From contig CAISUD010000023.1 of assembly GCA_903888625.1 (NCBI GenBank), positions 1-35,228 on the forward strand: DNA of 35,228 nt, given 5' to 3'. Source of the stretch: an uncultured bacterium. GTDB lineage: Bacteria; Patescibacteriota; Minisyncoccia; Phycocordibacterales; UBA9973. Below the pieces are notes generated by a model, which did not search any database, was not told the DNA's origin, and was given only the letters and a program-made list of their open reading frames with translations. Both the position numbers and the translations under genes were made by a program. Below are positions 1 to 7,162 of this stretch, piece by piece. Position 1 is the first letter of the stretch; each line of letters begins with the position of its first letter.

Positions 1-342
1 CCAAATACGAAATTGTGTAGCCCTGGCGGAATTTACTCTATACCCGACAGAAATAATAGCATCTAGGTTATAGTAATGCGTTTTATAAATTTTCCCATCA
101 CTAGCAGTTGTTTCCAAAATGGAAATAACTGAATCTTCTTGTAATTCACCGCTTTCAAAAATATTTTTAAGATGTTTATTTATAGCAGGGATACCGACAC
201 TAAAAAGCTCTGCTATCTTTGCTTGCGTAAGCCAAATATTTTCATTATGTAAAAATATCTCCACTTTCACTTTTCCATTTGGTGTAGTATAAAGTAAAAA
301 TTCAGTAAAATTATTTTGTTTAACGATTTTATTTTTTTTCAT
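1..342 (-). CDS. RhuM-family protein, N-terminal part (runs off window)
   Basis: This is an open frame of 114 codons with an ATG at 342 that leaves the window at base 1; the ORF track omits it because it has no stop here. The translation carries RhuM-family hallmarks: a winged-helix-like start with IWLTQAKIAELFSV, then HLKNIFESGEL, then SDGKIYKTHYYNLDAIISVG and RVNSARATQFRIW. The family is named from Salmonella pathogenicity island 3, and its biochemical role is not established. The start lies 7 nt past the ftsI stop on the same strand, so the gene is probably read through from the division operon. The family call is strong; the function is unknown. Confidence 0.85.
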   Translation of the reverse strand, partial: MKKNKIVKQNNFTEFLLYTTPNGKVKVEIFLHNENIWLTQAKIAELFSVGIPAINKHLKNIFESGELQEDSVISILETTASDGKIYKTHYYNLDAIISVGYRVNSARATQFRIW

Positions 343-349
343 AATAATT

Positions 350-2074
350 TCATCTATCTGGTGGAATTTGGTAATAATTTAATAAAAATTTGGCAATATC
401 AATAAATGGAGTTCCCCAAGTTTCTGATGCATAAGCCACTCCTTTTGGATTAACTGCAAAAAGAAAAATAACAAACTTTGGATTATAAGCTGGGAAAAAA
501 CCAATGAATGAATGCGTATGCCTATCTTTATAATAGCCTCCAGTTGCACTATCCGCAACTTGCGCAGTTCCAGTTTTTACCGCAATACTATAATGCTCTA
601 TCCCAGGAGAAAGTTTATCAAAAGATTTATCCATCACTGTCACCATCATTCCGGTAATTTCTTCGGAAGTTTTTTCTGAAATTTTTACACGTGATGTCGG
701 GTAAGTAATTTTTTTTTCCGTCCCATCATTATATTTTATTGAACTAACTAAATGCGGCACAACTAAATTTCCACCATTAGAAAGTGACGCGAGAGCCCTG
801 ATTGTCTCGAGTGGAGTAAGAGCAATACCCTGCCCGAAAGCCGCATTGGCATATTCAATATCTCGAGAATTTTTTAAATTATTGGTTAAGTTTGAAACCA
901 GTCCACTTGTTTCTTTCGGTAAATCAATTCCAGTTTTATTATTTATTCCATAACTCATCATGTAATCGTACATCTTTTGTTTACCTAAATGTTGATATAC
1001 GAAAACCATTCCTGTGTTCAAAGATTGCGTCAAAACATCTTGCATTGTAGTCCCCGGACCTCGGCCTTTTTTATCAAAATTAAAAATTTGTTTTTTATCT
1101 ATTGTCACTTCACCTTTATCATCATAAGTTGTTTGTGGAGTCACTACTCCCGCATCGAGAGCAGACGCCATCACTAGTGGCTTGATAACAGAACCAAATT
1201 CAAAAACATGCTCTATCAGTGGATTTGAAAAAGTTGAAACATCCGTAACTTTTGAAAAATTATTTAAATCAAAATCTGGTTTAACACTAAGTGCATAAAT
1301 AGAACCATCACTCGGATTCATTATTATTCCTCCAATCGTATCGGTATTATATTTCGTGGAAACTTCATTTAATTTTCCCTCCAAGAAACTTTGCACCGAT
1401 GGCTCGATCGTAGTCACAATATCTCCCCCCTTGCTATTGTCAGACGTAACTGTGTTTTTAATATTAGAAAAAACTTCAGCAAAAAAATTTACATAAGCGC
1501 TGTTTTGATCTTTTGTGAGAATGTCATTATATTGTCTTTCCAAACCATATCGTCCAGCCAGTTCATCTCCATTGTAACCAACAAAACCAATAGTATGGGA
1601 AGCTAAATTATTACCTGGGTAAAAACGCCATTTCTCTTTATAAATATAAACTCCGGAAATTTTCAGGGCAGTAATTGCATCTGCTTGTTCTTTAGAAAGG
1701 CGATGCACAATTTCTTGATAGGGATCAGTTTTTTTATTTACTTCATTAATAAAAGTATCATGGTCAAATGTTGAAATTGTAGACAATTTTTGATAAACAG
1801 CTTCTCCGTCAGATATTTCACTTGCCTTGATAGCAATTTTATATCCCGTAGATTGAGTGGCTCCAGAAACCAATTCAGCATCTTTCCGTTCAAAAAAAAT
1901 AGTTCCACGTTCAAAAATATTTGAAGCTGGAGTTGCATATTGATGATCTGCTTCCTCGGAATAATAATTCCGATGGACTATTTGTAAAAGAAAGAGTTTG
2001 GCAAATAAAATAAGAACAAAAACACAGATACAAATAGATAAAACTTTAGTTCTGGAAAAGAAACTATAACTCAT
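350..2074 (-). CDS. ftsI: FtsI/PBP2-type peptidoglycan D,D-transpeptidase
   Basis: This is a class B penicillin-binding protein that crosslinks septal peptidoglycan. One N-terminal membrane segment (about residues 9-31, rich in I/V/L/F) is followed by a PBP dimerisation region and a transpeptidase domain. The active-site motifs are all present: SVIK (SxxK) in EFGSVIKPLVMASALDAG, SLN in TQSLNTGMVF, and KTG in VKTGTAQVA. At 574 aa it is of normal size and has no PASTA repeats. It is the last division gene of the mraZ-rsmH-ftsL operon and overlaps the upstream FtsL-like gene by 11 nt, which suggests translational coupling. FtsI is preferred over an elongation PBP2 because of this context. Confidence 0.93.
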   Translation of the reverse strand: MSYSFFSRTKVLSICICVFVLILFAKLFLLQIVHRNYYSEEADHQYATPASNIFERGTIFFERKDAELVSGATQSTGYKIAIKASEISDGEAVYQKLSTISTFDHDTFINEVNKKTDPYQEIVHRLSKEQADAITALKISGVYIYKEKWRFYPGNNLASHTIGFVGYNGDELAGRYGLERQYNDILTKDQNSAYVNFFAEVFSNIKNTVTSDNSKGGDIVTTIEPSVQSFLEGKLNEVSTKYNTDTIGGIIMNPSDGSIYALSVKPDFDLNNFSKVTDVSTFSNPLIEHVFEFGSVIKPLVMASALDAGVVTPQTTYDDKGEVTIDKKQIFNFDKKGRGPGTTMQDVLTQSLNTGMVFVYQHLGKQKMYDYMMSYGINNKTGIDLPKETSGLVSNLTNNLKNSRDIEYANAAFGQGIALTPLETIRALASLSNGGNLVVPHLVSSIKYNDGTEKKITYPTSRVKISEKTSEEITGMMVTVMDKSFDKLSPGIEHYSIAVKTGTAQVADSATGGYYKDRHTHSFIGFFPAYNPKFVIFLFAVNPKGVAYASETWGTPFIDIAKFLLNYYQIPPDR

Positions 2075-2417
2075 TGGATATCATTTTTAAACTACCAATT
2101 GGTTCTCGAACAGCATAAGCCTTTTGCGTTTCCTTAAAGCCCATTCCTACTGCTAGATTAAGATCTATTTTATTGGAAGCGGTGAAATATTGAGATTCTA
2201 AATCGGCTACGTCATTGGTCAAAGTTCTGTTTTCCATTTCCAAGGCTTTGCGCTCAATAATATTGAAAACCATCGTGCCTAAAAATATTACATAGCAAAC
2301 TGAAAGAGTGCCTAGTGACCAAAGCAAAATATTTAACACCCGGCTTGAAAGATTATTGTTATTCACAATACTGACATTTCCTGCATAATTCTTTACTTTT
2401 ATTGCTATTGTTTTCAT
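2064..2417 (-). CDS. ftsL: FtsL-like bitopic division protein
   Basis: This 117-aa protein has a short cytoplasmic N-terminus, one membrane segment (about residues 29-52, ILLWSLGTLSVCYVIFLG), then a short heptad-like stretch (IERKALEMENRTLTNDVADLESQY) typical of the FtsL/DivIC coiled coil. Sequence conservation in this family is low, so the call rests on size, topology and position between rsmH and ftsI, the classical ftsL slot. It overlaps rsmH by 1 nt and ftsI by 11 nt. FtsL is expected to join FtsB/FtsQ-type partners and activate the FtsWI synthase at the septum. Confidence 0.75.
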   Translation of the reverse strand: MKTIAIKVKNYAGNVSIVNNNNLSSRVLNILLWSLGTLSVCYVIFLGTMVFNIIERKALEMENRTLTNDVADLESQYFTASNKIDLNLAVGMGFKETQKAYAVREPIGSLKMISNEL

Positions 2418-3331
2418 TATATTTTTTCGATGATTCTTAATTTGGCACTTCGCGACCGATTATTAATTTTTAATTCTTCACTACTTGCTTTGATTACTTT
2501 TTTATTTATTAAAATTGCTTCTTTATTTCGCTCTTTCTCTTTATAAAAATTTTTTACTATTCTATCTTCTAAACTATGGAAACTTATTACCGACATTCTG
2601 CCTCCACTTTTCAAAATTTTAAATCCATTTTCTAAACCTTCTTTTAATGCATTTAATTCATCATTGACCGCTATCCGTAAGGCTTGAAAAGTTTTAGTCG
2701 CTGGATGAATTTTGCCATTTTTATATTTACTTGGGACGGCCTCTTCTATCACTTTCACTAAATCCAGCGTTGTTTTTATCTCTTGTTTCTTTCTCTTTTC
2801 TACGATGGCTTTGGCAATCCCTCTCGAATATCTTTCTTCCCCATAACCATAAATGATGTCGGCTAAATTTTTCTCGCTCCAACCATTCACAATATCTTTT
2901 GCTGTCAAATCTTCTTCTGTAGGATTTTCTTTCATCGTCATCAACAACTCTTCATCTTTCATAAAAGAAAACCCTCTTCCTGAACTTTCTAATTGGTCAC
3001 TACTCAAACCAAGATCCAGAATTATTCCATCAACTTTTTCTTCATTACCCAACTCTCTGAAATTTTTATTTAAAAAGATAATTCTGTCTTTAAAATTTTT
3101 AAACTTATCTTCGGCTTTAGTAAATACACTTTTATCTTGATCGAGCGCAATTATTTCTACTTTTGAATATCTCTTTAAAATTTCCAAAGAATGTCCCCCA
3201 CCACCAAATGTGCCATCGATCACCAAGGCAACTTTGCCTTTAGATAAATTCAAACCCTCTATTGTTTCATTTAAAAGAACAGTCTGGTGTACACTTTTTG
3301 CTTGGCTTGCCATTTTATTTTTCATGGCCAA
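2417..3331 (-). CDS. rsmH: 16S rRNA (cytosine1402-N4)-methyltransferase RsmH
   Basis: RsmH (formerly MraW) uses S-adenosylmethionine to methylate N4 of C1402 in the 16S rRNA decoding centre. Visible motifs are the SAM-binding GTFGGGGHSLEIL near residue 40, LDLGLSSDQL followed by GRGFSF, the family block RIAVNDELNALKEGLE and ISFHSLEDRIVK near the C-terminus. At 304 aa it has the usual length. The annotated start overlaps the end of mraZ by 17 nt; internal Met codons (MKNK, MASQ) are alternative starts, and only VHQTVLLNET onward is conserved. It is the second gene of the division operon. Confidence 0.95.
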   Translation of the reverse strand: MAMKNKMASQAKSVHQTVLLNETIEGLNLSKGKVALVIDGTFGGGGHSLEILKRYSKVEIIALDQDKSVFTKAEDKFKNFKDRIIFLNKNFRELGNEEKVDGIILDLGLSSDQLESSGRGFSFMKDEELLMTMKENPTEEDLTAKDIVNGWSEKNLADIIYGYGEERYSRGIAKAIVEKRKKQEIKTTLDLVKVIEEAVPSKYKNGKIHPATKTFQALRIAVNDELNALKEGLENGFKILKSGGRMSVISFHSLEDRIVKNFYKEKERNKEAILINKKVIKASSEELKINNRSRSAKLRIIEKI

Positions 3332-3758
3332 GCTTCTCGGCTAATTCGCTCGCCTCTTTTTCGGCCGTTTCCTTATAATATTTCTGCCAATTTTCGCTAT
3401 TCCAAATTTCAACTCGATCTCCCATGCCAATGACAGCGACTTTGCCTTTTGGTTTGATAAGTTCTTTCAAAAAATCTGGAACTAAAATTCTGCCAATCGA
3501 ATCTACTTCTACATCGACAGCTCTACCGAACATATATCGATTGAAACTTCTTTTGTCGGCCTTCAAAAAAGATAAATCGGAATCTGAGTCAGATAATTTT
3601 TTAGAAACTTTTGCCCATTCACCCAACGTGAAAACGAATAAACAATTGTCGAGTCCGGGAGTGATGATAATTTTTTTGCCCATTTCCTTACGGAATTTAA
3701 ACGGCAAAGAAACTCTATTTTTTTCATCTATGGTATGTATGTATTCGCCGATTAACAT
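3315..3758 (-). CDS. mraZ: Transcriptional regulator MraZ
   Basis: MraZ is a ring-forming AbrB-fold DNA-binding protein that regulates the dcw (division and cell wall) cluster. The 147-aa product begins MLIGEYIHTIDEKNRVSLPFKF, the first AbrB-like repeat, and the second repeat is seen at DVEVDSIGRILVPDFLKE; the two DxxxR signatures (DEKNR, DSIGR) are intact. It is the first gene of the operon, and its 5' leader carries two TGGGA boxes with 10-nt periodicity, matching known MraZ targets. This points to autoregulation. Confidence 0.95.
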   Translation of the reverse strand: MLIGEYIHTIDEKNRVSLPFKFRKEMGKKIIITPGLDNCLFVFTLGEWAKVSKKLSDSDSDLSFLKADKRSFNRYMFGRAVDVEVDSIGRILVPDFLKELIKPKGKVAVIGMGDRVEIWNSENWQKYYKETAEKEASELAEKLGHEK

Positions 3759-3825
3759 ATATTTTAAAAATTATTTACTTATATTTACCCTTGTAAAAAT
3801 TACTTATTTTGAGTTATAAACATTT

Positions 3826-3842
3826 TTCCCACTTCTTCCCAC
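3826..3842 (-). promoter_or_regulatory. MraZ operator: two TGGGA boxes at 10-nt spacing
   Basis: On the minus strand the sequence reads GTGGGAAGAAGTGGGAAAA, two TGGGA boxes separated by 5 nt. The known MraZ target is TGGGN repeats separated by 5-nt spacers near mraZ promoters. The boxes lie 9-25 nt downstream of the predicted -10, at the start of the transcript. A third box is not visible. Confidence 0.75.
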
Positions 3843-3850
3843 TTGATATT

Positions 3851-3879
3851 ATTATAAACTATAAAGGTTATATAAGCAA
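3851..3879 (-). promoter_or_regulatory. Sigma70-type promoter of the mraZ operon
   Basis: The minus strand shows TTGCTT, a 17-nt spacer, then a perfect TATAAT (at 3856-3851). Predicted transcription start is near 3844, leaving a leader of about 85 nt before the mraZ ATG that contains the MraZ boxes. Confidence 0.6.
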
Positions 3880-3915
3880 AAACCCCACCTGTGGATAACT
3901 AATCCCCCATTTTCC

Positions 3916-3943
3916 TTGCAATTTAGTTGTTTTGTTGTATAGT
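3916..3943 (+). promoter_or_regulatory. Promoter of the small membrane-protein operon
   Basis: TTGCAA, a 16-nt spacer, then TATAGT. Transcription would start near 3950. The ATG at 3949 of the longest ORF is therefore unlikely to be used, and the downstream ATG at 3991 is favoured. The promoter is divergent from the mraZ promoter. Confidence 0.5.
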
Positions 3944-3990
3944 GTAGATTGATTATCTTATTTGAAAACAAAAAACTAACCACAAAAGCT

Positions 3991-4155
3991 ATGAAAACAA
4001 TAATGACTTCTCAAGATCTTTTTCTTAAATGGAGAAAAAGCTTTATGCCGAAATTATCGGTATTTAAAAGAATAAGAAACACAATTATCGACATATACAA
4101 ATTAAATATGAAGATAAGAATATCAATAAACCAAGGAGGTGAAAGATGGAAGTAA
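3991..4155 (+). CDS. Small basic hypothetical protein, possible leader ORF
   Basis: This is a 54-codon frame (MKTIMTSQDLFLKWRK...) that is strongly basic and has no recognised domain. It ends inside the next gene: its last codons contain the AGGAGGTG ribosome binding site and overlap the 4146 start by 10 nt. That arrangement is typical of translational coupling. There is no good ribosome binding site of its own. It may be a real small gene, a translated leader, or chance. The 3949 start in the ORF track coincides with the predicted transcription start and is not preferred. Confidence 0.35.
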   Translation: MKTIMTSQDLFLKWRKSFMPKLSVFKRIRNTIIDIYKLNMKIRISINQGGERWK

Positions 4156-4400
4156 TTGAAAACATAATAAGTGGACCAACATCGATAGTTGGTCTGATTC
4201 TTTTTTTATTCGGATTCTTCATGTTTATATTTTTTACTTCAAAAGAAGAAATCCTAATATTAGGATCTGAAATAAAAAATATTGTAATAACACTTATCGC
4301 AATGATAGGATTTATATTTTTATTTACTAGTCTTATCTTAAAATTATTAATGTTTCAAAAAATTGAAACAAGAAAAATATCAGAAGAAGATTTTAAGTAA
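4146..4400 (+). CDS. Small two-helix membrane protein, unknown
   Basis: This 84-aa protein is preceded by an excellent ribosome binding site (AAGGAGGTG, 5-6 nt from ATG), the strongest in the window. Two hydrophobic segments are evident, about residues 13-31 (SIVGLILFLFGFFMFIFF) and 46-68 (IVITLIAMIGFIFLF), followed by a charged cytoplasmic-type tail. I do not recognise the family. It sits alone between the division operon and lysS and ends shortly before a strong terminator. Its canonical SD contrasts with its SD-less neighbours, which may mean high expression or a different origin. Confidence 0.7.
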   Translation: MEVIENIISGPTSIVGLILFLFGFFMFIFFTSKEEILILGSEIKNIVITLIAMIGFIFLFTSLILKLLMFQKIETRKISEEDFK

Positions 4401-4408
4401 CTTAAAGC

Positions 4409-4430
4409 AGGAGGGACCATGAAAAAATAA
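4409..4430 (+). other. SD sequence in front of a three-codon ORF
   Basis: AGGAGG is followed after 4 nt by ATG AAA AAA TAA. Directly after it, a second ATG at 4431 opens an eight-codon frame ending in TGA within the terminator stem. This could be the remains of a deleted gene, a minimal ORF that stalls or recycles ribosomes, or chance. Confidence 0.4.
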
Positions 4431-4450
4431 ATGAAAAAAAATAAACCGAA

Positions 4451-4492
4451 AACCTGAGCCACATTAGTCATGTGGATGCTCAGGTTTTTTTA
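4451..4492. terminator. Bidirectional rho-independent terminator
   Basis: The stem AACCTGAGC...GCTCAGGTT has an inner CCACAT/ATGTGG helix and is followed by a T-run on the plus strand, with an A-run upstream that gives a T-rich tract on the minus strand. It separates the plus-strand small operon from the convergent lysS end. Confidence 0.85.
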
Positions 4493-4496
4493 TTTT

Positions 4497-5966
4497 CTAT
4501 TCCTCTTTTTTGGGTTTCATTAGTGGGAAAATTTGGCACTCACGCATTGGTTTGTCTATTAGAAACGCAAACACCCTTTCACTCATTCCAAAACCACAAG
4601 TCGGTGGCATGCCGTATTCTAGAGCTTCAACGAAATCATAATCATGCATTTGCGCTTCCAGATCCCCTTTCTCTCTTAGTTTTTGTTGGTCTTCAAATCT
4701 TTCTTCTTGATCAAGTGGGTCATTGAGCTCGCTATAACCATTGCCCAATTCTGACCCAGCGATGATTGGTTGAAAACGCTCTACTATCTGATTATTTTTT
4801 TCATTTCTTTTAGCTAACGGCGAGATAGCAACGGGAGCATTTATCAAAAATCCAGGCCCAGCAATTTGTCGACGACAGAATTTCCACAAATTATCAATAG
4901 CTCTCGTAATATTAAAACCAACTACGTCATAATTCACACCAAGTTCATCTAATTTGTTGCAAATTTCTTTTTCACTCGCCTCTCCAATATTTATCCCAGT
5001 GAATTTTTTAATCGTCTCAGTATAATCATATTTCTCCCATTTTTTCCCTAAATCAATTTCAAAATCATGAATTTTAAATTTTAATGTTCCAAAAGTCTCG
5101 AAAGCAATATATTTATACATTTCCTCTACCAACTCCATTCCTTTTTCATAATCTGCATAAGCCCAATAAAATTCCATTTGAGTATAATCTTGCAAATGTT
5201 CCGCATCCATTCCTTCATTACGAAATTGTCTACCAATTTCAAAAGTTTTAGGCATCCCACCTACCATCAATTGTTTTTGCCAAAGTTCTCCCATAGAGAT
5301 TCGCAAATACACATCGAGGTCAAGTGCATTATGATGAGTAAAAAATGGCTTAGCATCTGCTCCACCAGTGGTGATTTCAAGCACTGGAGTTTCGACTTCA
5401 AGAAATCCTTCTTTTTTCAAAAAGTTTCGGACAGCATCCCAAAATTTTGCTTTCTTTATAAAAATTTCTTTTGTTTCAGGATTCATCAAAATATCTAAAT
5501 AACGTTTTCGAAATCGCTCTTCGGCATCTTGAAGCCCATGCCACTTTTCTGGCAACGGTCGCAAACTTTTAGTTAAAATAGCCCAATCTGAAACTTCAAT
5601 AGTTTTCTCCCCCCTTTTAGTAATAAAAAATTTACCAGCAACTTCAATAAAATCACCGATATCTATAACCTCATTAAATAAATTAAATTTTTCTTCTGAC
5701 ATACTATCTTTTTTAAAAAGGGCTTGAAATTGTGCCGTGCCATCGTATAAAGTAATAAAAATAATTGCTCCTTGCCCACGAATAGACATAATTCTGCCTG
5801 CCAACCATTTAATTTCTGCAGATTTTTCTAATTTAGGAAACGAAGAAATTGCTTCCGCTAAAGAAAGTTCTCGACGAGATTTAGCAACATACGAATTAAC
5901 ACCTCTATTTTTTAGAAGTTCTAATTTTTTTAACCTAGCATCTCTAATTTCATCAATTGAAGACAT
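4497..5966 (-). CDS. lysS: Lysyl-tRNA synthetase, class II
   Basis: It attaches lysine to tRNA-Lys. An N-terminal OB-fold anticodon-binding domain (about residues 50-140, with GRIMSIRGQGAIIFITLYDG) precedes the class II catalytic core. Motif 2 is visible in EIGRQFRNEGMDAEHLQDYT and QMEFYWAYADY, and motif 3 in GMPPTCGFGMSERVFAFLID. This motif 3 wording is a form I associate with CPR LysS, where most bacteria have PPTGGLGIGIDR. At 489 aa it is full length. The start is 7 nt past the greA stop, so greA-lysS form one transcription unit, and its end faces the 4451 terminator. Confidence 0.93.
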   Translation of the reverse strand: MSSIDEIRDARLKKLELLKNRGVNSYVAKSRRELSLAEAISSFPKLEKSAEIKWLAGRIMSIRGQGAIIFITLYDGTAQFQALFKKDSMSEEKFNLFNEVIDIGDFIEVAGKFFITKRGEKTIEVSDWAILTKSLRPLPEKWHGLQDAEERFRKRYLDILMNPETKEIFIKKAKFWDAVRNFLKKEGFLEVETPVLEITTGGADAKPFFTHHNALDLDVYLRISMGELWQKQLMVGGMPKTFEIGRQFRNEGMDAEHLQDYTQMEFYWAYADYEKGMELVEEMYKYIAFETFGTLKFKIHDFEIDLGKKWEKYDYTETIKKFTGINIGEASEKEICNKLDELGVNYDVVGFNITRAIDNLWKFCRRQIAGPGFLINAPVAISPLAKRNEKNNQIVERFQPIIAGSELGNGYSELNDPLDQEERFEDQQKLREKGDLEAQMHDYDFVEALEYGMPPTCGFGMSERVFAFLIDKPMRECQIFPLMKPKKEE

Positions 5967-5973
5967 TTATTTT

Positions 5974-6441
5974 TTAAGACACATCTATGATTTTATAATT
6001 GACTGTTCCACTTGGTGTTTCGAAAGAAATTCTATCACCTTTCTTTTTACCATATAATGCTTCACCGATGGGTGATTTATTAGAAACTTTCCCCAAAACA
6101 GTGTCAGCTTCTTCCGCTCCAACAATTTGGTATGTCCTTTGCTCATTGGTATTTTCTTTTTGAACTACAACCTTCGAACCTATTTCAATTATATCGCCTC
6201 CACCACCAGAAACAACTTGTGCAGTTTGCAAAATGTGTTCAATTTTTTTAATTCTTTCTTCAAGTTTGCCTTGGTCTTCACGAGCTTGGTGATATTCGGC
6301 ATTTTCTGAAAGGTCACCTAGAGACTTGGCATATTCCAAAACATCCAAAATTTCTTTTCGTTTTGGTCCGATCAAATCCTTAAGTTCAGCCTCAAGGGCT
6401 TTTTTCTTTTCTTCAGTTATATAATCTCCTCCTGATTTCAT
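5974..6441 (-). CDS. greA: Transcription elongation factor GreA
   Basis: GreA rescues backtracked RNA polymerase by stimulating transcript cleavage. The N-terminal coiled coil is clear (EEKKKALEAELKDLIGPKRKEI, then AKSLGDLSENAEYHQAREDQGKLEERIKKIE), with the acidic tip DLSENAEY. The C-terminal FKBP-like domain includes IGSKVVV, ADTVLGKVSNKSPIGEALYGKKKGD. I chose ATG 6441 (MKSGGDY) over the TTG at 6447 because a TATACT -10 box lies only 5 nt upstream of that ATG. The resulting length is 155 aa, the family norm. It is the first gene of greA-lysS. Confidence 0.93.
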   Translation of the reverse strand: MKSGGDYITEEKKKALEAELKDLIGPKRKEILDVLEYAKSLGDLSENAEYHQAREDQGKLEERIKKIEHILQTAQVVSGGGGDIIEIGSKVVVQKENTNEQRTYQIVGAEEADTVLGKVSNKSPIGEALYGKKKGDRISFETPSGTVNYKIIDVS

Positions 6442-6446
6442 GTTCA

Positions 6447-6452
6447 AGTATA
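6447..6452 (-). promoter_or_regulatory. -10 box of greA (leaderless geometry)
   Basis: TATACT on the minus strand ends 5 nt before the greA ATG. No convincing -35 hexamer is present. If used, the mRNA would begin at or within 2 nt of the start codon. Confidence 0.45.
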
Positions 6453-6492
6453 TTAGCTTTTTTTTATTAAAAAGTAAAGTATAAATTAAAAG

Positions 6493-6520
6493 TTGCGATA
6501 TATTTTTTATATGCTAAGAT
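6493..6520 (+). promoter_or_regulatory. Promoter of rpsU-ybeY-ftsA
   Basis: TTGCGA, a 16-nt spacer, then TAAGAT, which ends 8 nt before the rpsU ATG. This predicts a leaderless or nearly leaderless transcript. It is divergent from greA. Confidence 0.5.
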
Positions 6521-6528
6521 ATGCCTAT

Positions 6529-6756
6529 ATGGCAAAAACAATTATTGAGGTGAAGAAAAATCCAAATGAAAACAATGCGAGTGTTTTGCGTCGTTTTTCT
6601 CGTCGGATTCAAGAATCTAGCATTATCCAAAAAGTTAAAAAAAACCGTTACAACGAAAGAAAAGAATCCAAACTAAAAATCAAAAAAAGTGCTTTAAAGC
6701 GCATGGCTAAAAGAAAAGTCAATGAAAAGCTCCGCAAACTAGGTAAAATAAGCTAA
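6529..6756 (+). CDS. rpsU: Small ribosomal subunit protein bS21-like
   Basis: This 75-aa very basic protein has the bS21 pattern: an N-terminal strand (IIEVKKNPNENNASVLRRFSRRIQES) where bS21 has VRENEPFDVALRRFKR, followed by two basic helices rich in K and R. The start is set at ATG 6529 (MAKTIIEV), because the longer frame from 6493 begins inside the predicted promoter. bS21 helps form the mRNA-binding platform near the anti-SD. Its stop lies 1 nt before the ybeY ATG, so the two genes are cotranscribed. Confidence 0.85.
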   Translation: MAKTIIEVKKNPNENNASVLRRFSRRIQESSIIQKVKKNRYNERKESKLKIKKSALKRMAKRKVNEKLRKLGKIS

Positions 6757-6757
6757 G

Positions 6758-7162
6758 ATGCAAGATACTTTCTCCCTAATAAACAAAACAAAAAGCAAAA
6801 TTCCAGTTTTGCCTTTTGAGCTTATTAAAAATGATATCTTGGGAAAAAGGTATTCACTTTCTCTGGCTTTCATTTCTCCTCTCCAAATGAAAAAATTAAA
6901 TAATCAATATCGAAAAATTGATAAGGCCACCAACATTTTATCTTTCCCTCTTTCCAAAACTTCTGGAGAAATTTTAATTTGTCCGACAACCGTAAAAAGT
7001 GAAATTAAGAAATTTGATAAAACATATCCTGCATTATTGCAATTTTTAGTTATCCACGGTTGCTTGCATTTGAAAGGAATGCAACATAGTGCTAAAATGG
7101 AAGTAGCAGAAAAAAAATATGATAAGAAATATTTCCATTGGCATAGATCTAGGATCCGCTAA
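6758..7162 (+). CDS. ybeY: Endoribonuclease YbeY, short form
   Basis: YbeY is a zinc-dependent RNase involved in 16S rRNA 3'-end maturation and ribosome quality control. The metal-binding signature H-x3-H-x5-H is present as HGCLHLKGMQH near residue 105, and NQYRKIDKATNILSFPL matches the family's conserved LN..YR..D.PTDVLSFP region. At 134 aa it is somewhat shorter than usual (about 150), mainly at both ends. Its last 44 nt overlap the start of ftsA in a different frame, so the C-terminus (KYFHWHRSRIR) is constrained by ftsA. Confidence 0.88.
   Translation: MQDTFSLINKTKSKIPVLPFELIKNDILGKRYSLSLAFISPLQMKKLNNQYRKIDKATNILSFPLSKTSGEILICPTTVKSEIKKFDKTYPALLQFLVIHGCLHLKGMQHSAKMEVAEKKYDKKYFHWHRSRIR

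Noticed and set aside
3949-3990. Longer start of the 3991 ORF
   Set aside because: The ATG at 3949 coincides with the predicted transcription start after TTGCAA-N16-TATAGT.
4497-4726. Plus-strand ORF of 84 aa over the end of lysS
   Set aside because: It overlaps the conserved motif 3 region of LysS and has no features of its own.
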